64,000 nt of DNA from Solimonas soli DSM 21787 (lineage in GTDB: Bacteria; Pseudomonadota; Gammaproteobacteria; Nevskiales; Nevskiaceae), in contig NZ_AXDW01000018.1 of assembly GCF_000474945.1 (NCBI RefSeq), forward strand, positions 35,750 to 99,749, given 5' to 3'. A model generated the notes under the pieces. The model saw only the letters and a program-made list of their open reading frames with translations. It was not told the origin of the DNA and made no database searches. The position numbers and the translations under genes are program-made. Positions 59,453-64,000 of this stretch are shown piece by piece (the stretch's first letter is position 1; every line of letters starts with the position of its first letter).

Positions 59453-60295
59453 TCAGGACGCGCAGAGCGTCAGGGGATCCGGGAAGGGCTGTACGCGCAG
59501 GAAGCCCGGTTCGCGCGGCAGGCGGATCTGCCGGCCGTCGCTGAGGGTGATCAGGTACTCGCCGGCTCCGAGCAGCTCGGTGTGGCCGGCGTTGTTGGTG
59601 ACGGCGATGCGGCCGCTGATCACGCCGTTGAGCGTGGCGCCGAGCGCGAGACCGTGGTCGATGTGCTGCAGGTCGAGGCTCTCGAGGACCACTGCGTCGC
59701 TGGCGCAGGCGAGATCGCAGATGTAGCTGTAGTAGTCGGTGCCGCGGATGCCGATCGTCGCCACCGGCGTGGTTACGCGGTACTCCTCGGGATTGGCCTT
59801 GCCGATCAGGCCCGACACGGTGCGGAAGCCGCCTTTCAGCAGGCGCAGGAAGGCGCGCTGCACGCCGCCCGTTTCGGAAGCCGCCGGCGTCGATACCGTC
59901 GCCGCGGGCGCCGGCGCCGCCGGTTTCGCGACCGGCGCCGGCGCGGCGGTTGCGGCCGCCGGCTCGGCGTAGGCGTAGGCCTCGATCGCGAAGCGCGTAT
60001 TGGGGCGCAGCAGCATGAAGGCGCCGTCGCTGAAGCGCACGTTGAGATAGCTGTTGGCCTGCGTGTTGAGCACGTCGCCGGCGTAGACCTTGTCGCCCTT
60101 GGCCAGCGGGCGCACGGCGCCGGTCTGCGGATTCATGGCGGTGCCGCGGCCGGTCAGCAGGATCACTTCGCCGGCCGGCGTGGCGGGCGCGGCGGCCGGC
60201 GTCGGCGGCGTGGCGGCGAAGGCGGGGGCGAGCAGCAGCGCGCCGGCGAACAGCAGGGCGGGCAGGTGACGCATGGCGGCGGTGATCGGGCTCAT
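59453..60295 (-). CDS. FecR-domain secreted protein of a TPS operon
   Basis: Protein of 280 residues. Signal peptide (LPALLFAGALLLAPAFAA), then a FecR domain (GEVILLTGRGTAMNPQTGAV, YLNVRFSDGAFMLLRPNTRF) interrupted by a Pro/Ala linker, and TPVATIGIRGTDYYSYICDL. It lacks the transmembrane anti-sigma architecture of true FecR. Three cysteines: a pair in YICDLACAS and one four residues... near the C-terminus (LTLCAS). The ATG overlaps the TpsA stop (ATGA), so the two are translationally coupled. Function in TPS secretion unknown. Confidence 0.83.
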   Translation of the reverse strand: MSPITAAMRHLPALLFAGALLLAPAFAATPPTPAAAPATPAGEVILLTGRGTAMNPQTGAVRPLAKGDKVYAGDVLNTQANSYLNVRFSDGAFMLLRPNTRFAIEAYAYAEPAAATAAPAPVAKPAAPAPAATVSTPAASETGGVQRAFLRLLKGGFRTVSGLIGKANPEEYRVTTPVATIGIRGTDYYSYICDLACASDAVVLESLDLQHIDHGLALGATLNGVISGRIAVTNNAGHTELLGAGEYLITLSDGRQIRLPREPGFLRVQPFPDPLTLCAS

Positions 60296-61989
60296 TGGCA
60301 CTGCTCGGACGGCGTCGAGTCCTGTTCGATCAGCTGCGGCTCGTCGCCGCCGGCCAGCACCAGTCCCGGCACCGCGACCGAATCGTTGAGGCGGTTGATG
60401 ACATTCGCCACGGCGTCGAGGTCGGTTTCGTCGCTCGTCGGCGGCGGTTCGCCCGGCGTCAGGTCGACGCCCTTGAGGACGGCGACGATGCCGCTGGTGC
60501 CGATGTCGCCGCTGCCGTTGACCTTGCCGTTGGTCATGAACACGTAGTTCGCCGCGTTCGGATTGAAGCGTTTCGCGGCGAGGGCCGGCACGCTGACGTT
60601 GATGTCGCCGTCGTAGTCGGTGCCGCCGAAGGCGAGCGTCACCGACGAGGCGTTGATCGGCAGGGCGAGGCTGGTGTCGACGTTGATGTTGCTGCTGTCG
60701 GCGGTCGGGCGATAGTTGTAGAAGAAGCTGCCCTCGGAGCCGATGTCCTGCGCGCTGACCTGCGTCGCGCGCGCGTAGAGATAGCCGCCGTCGATCCACA
60801 GCGAGCCGAGTTCCACCACGCCGCCGGCCTGGAAGCCGGCGTTCGGCGCGGCGCTGTGCGGCGCCAGCGTCGGGTAGTCCTGCTGCAGCTGCGTGAACAT
60901 GTCGACGTCGGTGCCGATGGCGTAGCCGCTGTGCACGTTGATCTGCGAGTTGTAGCCTTCGCCGCCGTCCGACATCAGGTGGATGTCCCGGCCGGCGATC
61001 ACGCTGAGGCCGCCGGCGTCGACGTAGAGGTAGGCGTCGGCGGCCTTGGCGATGTCGCCGCTGGCGACCACGAAGACCGTGTCGCCGTAGATGTTGCCGC
61101 TCAGCTCGACATCGCCGCCGCCGGCGCCGAGCAGCACCGCGCCCTGGCCGTTGCCGGTCGTCGTCGTCGTGGCGGTCAGTTCCACCTGTCCGCCGTCGGT
61201 GGAGATGCCGGTGGCGGAGATGGTACCGCTGTTGTTGACGACCGCACGGGCGACGTTCTGTGCCGTCGCCGCCGTCATGTAGATGATGCCGCCGGCGGCC
61301 TCGAGCGTGCCGCTGTTGCTGACGCCCGCCTGCGCCGACGTGGCGCCGCCGCTGCCGGCGGCGATGTCGTCGATCTCGTAATTGATCAGGCCGTCCTCGT
61401 CGAAACTGAGCGTGAAGGCAGAGCCGGCGTGCAGGGCGATGCGCCCGTAGCGCGCGCCGATATAGCCGTCGTTGCTGACGTGGTCGGCGATCAGCGCGAC
61501 GTTGCCGCCGTCGGCGGTGATGCTGCCGCTGTTGACGATGCCGGCCGGCGCCGCGCTGCCGCGCGTGAAGGCGTATTCGCCGTTCATGAATTTGCCGTTG
61601 TCGACGTCGAGCGTCGTGGCGATCAGCGAGCCGACGTTCACCGTGGCGCCCTGGCCGAAGACGATGCCGTTCGAGTTGACGAGGAACACGCGGCCGTTGG
61701 CGCCGATGTTGCCGAGGATGTTCGAGGGCGAGCCGCCGGTCACGCGGTTGAGGATCGCCGACGACGCGTTCGGTTGTACGAACTGCACGGATTCGTCGGC
61801 GCCGACCGAGAAGCTGTTCCAGTTGACGATCGCGCTGTTCGAGGTCTGCGTGATCACCATCTGGCTGCCCTGGCCGCCGATGTTGACGTTGCCGGCGACG
61901 ACCGTGCCGCCGCCCGGATTGGCGAGCACCAGCGAGGGCAGCAGGCTGGCCACGGCGGCGGCGATGCGGGTTTGGCGTAGTGCGGTCAT
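60292..61989 (-). CDS. Short TpsA-type exoprotein with TPS (haemagglutinin activity) domain
   Basis: Protein of 565 residues, small for a TpsA. Signal peptide (AAAVASLLPSLVLA|NPGG), then the TPS secretion domain: VNWNSFSVGADESVQFVQPN, AILNRVTGGSPSNILGNIGA, VFLVNSNGIVFGQGA. The rest is beta-helix-like (VVNNSGTISATGIS) without adhesin or toxin domains I recognise. Its only cysteine is in the C-terminal SEQCQ. ATG 61989 has GAGG 8 bases upstream. It follows TpsB by 10 bases and would be exported through it. Confidence 0.88.
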   Translation of the reverse strand: MTALRQTRIAAAVASLLPSLVLANPGGGTVVAGNVNIGGQGSQMVITQTSNSAIVNWNSFSVGADESVQFVQPNASSAILNRVTGGSPSNILGNIGANGRVFLVNSNGIVFGQGATVNVGSLIATTLDVDNGKFMNGEYAFTRGSAAPAGIVNSGSITADGGNVALIADHVSNDGYIGARYGRIALHAGSAFTLSFDEDGLINYEIDDIAAGSGGATSAQAGVSNSGTLEAAGGIIYMTAATAQNVARAVVNNSGTISATGISTDGGQVELTATTTTTGNGQGAVLLGAGGGDVELSGNIYGDTVFVVASGDIAKAADAYLYVDAGGLSVIAGRDIHLMSDGGEGYNSQINVHSGYAIGTDVDMFTQLQQDYPTLAPHSAAPNAGFQAGGVVELGSLWIDGGYLYARATQVSAQDIGSEGSFFYNYRPTADSSNINVDTSLALPINASSVTLAFGGTDYDGDINVSVPALAAKRFNPNAANYVFMTNGKVNGSGDIGTSGIVAVLKGVDLTPGEPPPTSDETDLDAVANVINRLNDSVAVPGLVLAGGDEPQLIEQDSTPSEQCQ

Positions 61990-61999
61990 GGCGTGATCC

Positions 62000-63640
62000 T
62001 CAGAAGGCAACGTTCATCGACGCGAACGCGCGGCTGTGTTCGCGCTCGTCGCTGACGACGCGGTTGTCGAGCGGGAAGGCCCAGTCGGCGCGGACCGATA
62101 CGCGGTCCCAGCCGACATCGAGGCCGACGCCGGTCGAGGTGAGCGACGCCTTGCGATCGATACCCGTCGGCGCGTCGACGAGGTAGGCGCTGCCGGCCTC
62201 GACGAACACGCGCGGGCTCCACAGCAGGCCGGCCCAGCCGAACGGACGGCTCCAGGTCAGCGAGCCGAAATAGCCGCGGTCGCCGCGAATCTCGCCAGTG
62301 GGGTAGCCGCGAATGCTGTCCGGGCCGCCGAGCGAGTACTGCTCGGTGTCGACCAGCGGATCGGGCGAATAGACGCCGTTGAGGTGCGCGAGCAGCTGCG
62401 TGTGCCAGAACAGCGGCTGCAGGTGCTGCACATCGACCTCCCAGCGCAGCAGCTCGCGGCCGTGGCTGACGACGCCGGACGCCGGATTCAGGTCTTCGCG
62501 ATCCTGGCTTTCGAAGTTGGTCCGCAGCAGGGTCGAGAACTGCGTGACGGCGAGACTCTCGTAGCTGTGCGTCAGCACGGCGCCGAGTTCGAACAGGGTG
62601 ATGCCGGTGCCGTTGAAGGTCTGCCCGGTGAAGTCCGCATTGGCCAGCGTGCGCGACACGCCGCCGCTGAGCGACAGCTGCGTCGCGCCCCTGCGCAGCA
62701 GCGGCTGCTCGATCAGCAGCCGGCCGGCGCGATTGCGGCCGTCGATGAGCGAATCGGGCACGTCGAAGTCGGCCTGGCCGTAAGAAGCCTTCAGGCGCGT
62801 GCCGCTGAAGTTCAGCGGCACGCTGTATTCGACGTAACCGTAGGTGAGCAGGCTGTCCTGGGAGCGCATCGCCATCAGCGTCAGGCGATCCTCGACTTTC
62901 AGCGGATTGTTGAACTGGCCGAGCGCCGAAATGCGGAACTGGCCGATGTCGTCGCGTCCGTAGTTGTCGGCGGCGATCCAGCCTTCGAGCGGTTTCTCCT
63001 CGACGCGCACGATCATGTCCGTCGTGCCGTACTGCTCGCCCGGCCGCAGCACGGCGCGCGCCTTGAGGCCGGGCAGGCCGTTCAGCGTGCGCAGGTCGTC
63101 CTCGACTGCCGCGCCGCGATAGACGCTGCCCGGCGTGACGTCCGGGAAATAGCGGCGAATCTGCTCGGCCCGGTAAAGATCGTTGTTCTGCAAGCCGATG
63201 TCGGCGATGCGGCCTTCGCTGATCTGCAGCAGCACTGCACCGTCGCTGAGCCGCTGCGGCGGAATCGTCACCGAGGCCAGCGTATAGCCGCGTCCGACGT
63301 AGAAATCGGCGATCCTGTCGGCGGCCTCATAGATCTCGAGCAAGGTGACGGGACGCCGCGTGTACTCGCTGATGAGAGCCGCCAGCTCCGTGTTGCTGAA
63401 CAGCGTATTGCCGGCAAAATCGAAGCGGCTGACCGTGACCTGCTTGCCGCCCGGCGCCACCGCCGGCGGCGCCGGCTTTCGCGTCTCCAGTTGCGGCGTC
63501 GCGGCCGGCGCACGCAGCGGCTCCGGGCGCTTCAAGGTGTCGCCGACCTGGCCCGGCGTGAGCTGCGCGGCGGCAACCGTGCAATAGCCCGCCAGCGCCA
63601 ACGCGAGTCCGGCCGCGGTGCTGCGTATCCCGATCTGCAT
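62000..63640 (-). CDS. TpsB outer-membrane transporter (ShlB/FhaC family)
   Basis: Protein of 546 residues. Signal peptide (TAAGLALALAGYCTVAAA), two POTRA domains (VSRFDFAGNTLFSNTEL, ISEGRIADIGLQNNDLYRAE) and a 16-strand barrel with the L6 motif SIRGYPTGEIRGDRGYFGSL and a final Phe. It would secrete the neighbouring TpsA. ATG 63640 preferred: it starts the signal peptide, with a G-rich ribosome site 9 bases upstream; an upstream in-frame start at 63688 adds 16 residues. Confidence 0.92.
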   Translation of the reverse strand: MQIGIRSTAAGLALALAGYCTVAAAQLTPGQVGDTLKRPEPLRAPAATPQLETRKPAPPAVAPGGKQVTVSRFDFAGNTLFSNTELAALISEYTRRPVTLLEIYEAADRIADFYVGRGYTLASVTIPPQRLSDGAVLLQISEGRIADIGLQNNDLYRAEQIRRYFPDVTPGSVYRGAAVEDDLRTLNGLPGLKARAVLRPGEQYGTTDMIVRVEEKPLEGWIAADNYGRDDIGQFRISALGQFNNPLKVEDRLTLMAMRSQDSLLTYGYVEYSVPLNFSGTRLKASYGQADFDVPDSLIDGRNRAGRLLIEQPLLRRGATQLSLSGGVSRTLANADFTGQTFNGTGITLFELGAVLTHSYESLAVTQFSTLLRTNFESQDREDLNPASGVVSHGRELLRWEVDVQHLQPLFWHTQLLAHLNGVYSPDPLVDTEQYSLGGPDSIRGYPTGEIRGDRGYFGSLTWSRPFGWAGLLWSPRVFVEAGSAYLVDAPTGIDRKASLTSTGVGLDVGWDRVSVRADWAFPLDNRVVSDEREHSRAFASMNVAF

Positions 63641-63704
63641 CCTGATGTTCCCCCCGAATGCCAGCTGCCGGCGCCCCAGCCGGTTCATGTGGCAGGCCCC
63701 GACG

Positions 63705-63726
63705 AATATAGCCGAAGCATCACCGC
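63705..63726 (-). promoter_or_regulatory. Possible promoter of the TPS operon
   Basis: Minus-strand TATATT (63710-63705), a fair -10 element, with CTTGGC about 16 bases upstream as a weak -35, some 65 bases before the TpsB ATG. Between it and the riboswitch (63730-63890) I see no gene or other element. Confidence 0.4.
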
Positions 63727-63904
63727 GCCAAGTTGACGCTGTTCATACAGGGCGGCGCGCCGGCCCGGCGGCATGATGCGGCAGCCCCTGTGCAGGCGAG
63801 ACCACCCGTATTGGGGGCGGTTCCGTGCCTGACGATGGCCGCACGCGAACCGACGATTCGCGAAAAATCCTGCCGCCCGCCGAGGCGATCCATTAAGATA
63901 GGCG

Positions 63905-64000
63905 CGCACCGCGCGAGAGACCACCTTCAACGGTGGCGCCGAAGGCGCAAACCCGCTCGGAATCGCTCAGGGTGAGGGAACGCAGGCTTTGCGAAGCGCA
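63905..64000 (+). promoter_or_regulatory. Glycine riboswitch aptamer (cut by window end)
   Basis: RNA element recognised by its conserved core: GCGAGAGA, a hairpin CCACC/GGTGG (63921-63935), then CGCCGAAGGCGCAAACCCGC and, after a further loop, CTCAGGGTGAGGGAAC. This matches the glycine aptamer pattern (GAGAGA; GCCGAAGG-GCAA; CTCAGG followed by A/G-rich then GGAC-like). TAAGAT at 63894-63899 is a weak -10. A second aptamer and the controlled gene, typically gcvT or another glycine-cleavage gene, or a Na/alanine symporter, must lie to the right. Confidence 0.88.

Noticed and set aside
60295..61980. Plus-strand 561-codon frame opposite TpsA
   Set aside because: Val/Asp/Arg repeat-like composition is the complement of TPS beta-helix codons; no start signal or domain.

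Overview
The window is a uniformly high-GC, gene-dense stretch of chromosome, almost certainly from a gammaproteobacterium near the Nevskiales/Solimonadaceae or Xanthomonadales. The reasons are the type IV pilus Chp chemosensory genes beside a glutathione synthesis gene, the ygfB-pepP-ubiH-ubiI order, a classical two-domain ArgA, an IlvD/LysR pair, and many lipoproteins and TonB/TPS-type outer-membrane genes. The genus assignment is an inference. No tRNA, rRNA, CRISPR array, insertion sequence or prophage was seen.

Layout. 1-9.2 kb: 5' part of gshA, divergent from a pilG-pilI-chpA-chpC cluster (no pilH, pilJ or pilK) that runs into a CDF metal exporter. 9.2-11.1 kb: a LuxR-type regulator and a metallo-beta-lactamase-fold hydrolase. 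11.2-15.7 kb: AI-2E family permease, CocE/NonD-type lipoprotein hydrolase, predicted aminopeptidase and a 41-residue membrane protein. 15.7-19.6 kb: cysS, a PAP2-like membrane protein, a MerR regulator and a ferritin-like metal-dependent hydrolase behind a promoter with a perfect palindromic operator. 19.6-26.7 kb: a two-operon copper island (cueR-copA with a MerR-type 19-bp-spacer promoter; then a CopL-like protein, a TolC-family protein with a Met/His-rich tail, a multicopper oxidase and a small periplasmic protein). 26.7-31.5 kb: dihydroorotase-tag, and a molybdopterin oxidoreductase coupled to a DUF2780 gene. 31.5-38.5 kb: a broken small gene, then two DUF3574 genes, each next to a different permease, on either side of a TonB-dependent receptor.

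38.6-48.4 kb: rsmE, an S41 protease lipoprotein, AraC plus aldo/keto reductase (divergent), a methionine aminopeptidase, bioA, a Tat-type intradiol dioxygenase-like lipoprotein, argA and a decayed DUF3224 gene. 48.4-53.4 kb: glutathione-dependent formaldehyde detoxification (adhC-fghA), ilvD and a divergent LysR with a T-N11-A box between them. 53.4-59.4 kb: ygfB-pepP-[unknown lipoprotein]-ubiH-ubiI. 59.4-63.7 kb: a compact two-partner secretion operon (TpsB, a short TpsA, a FecR-domain protein). The last ~95 bases are a glycine riboswitch aptamer read on the + strand; the gene it controls lies outside the window.

The most promising poorly described arrangements are the TPS-FecR operon with lone C-terminal cysteines in two partners, the mirrored DUF3574-permease pairs around a TonB receptor, the copper operon whose outer-membrane component is a TolC homologue with a metal-binding tail, and the receptor-less Chp cluster.
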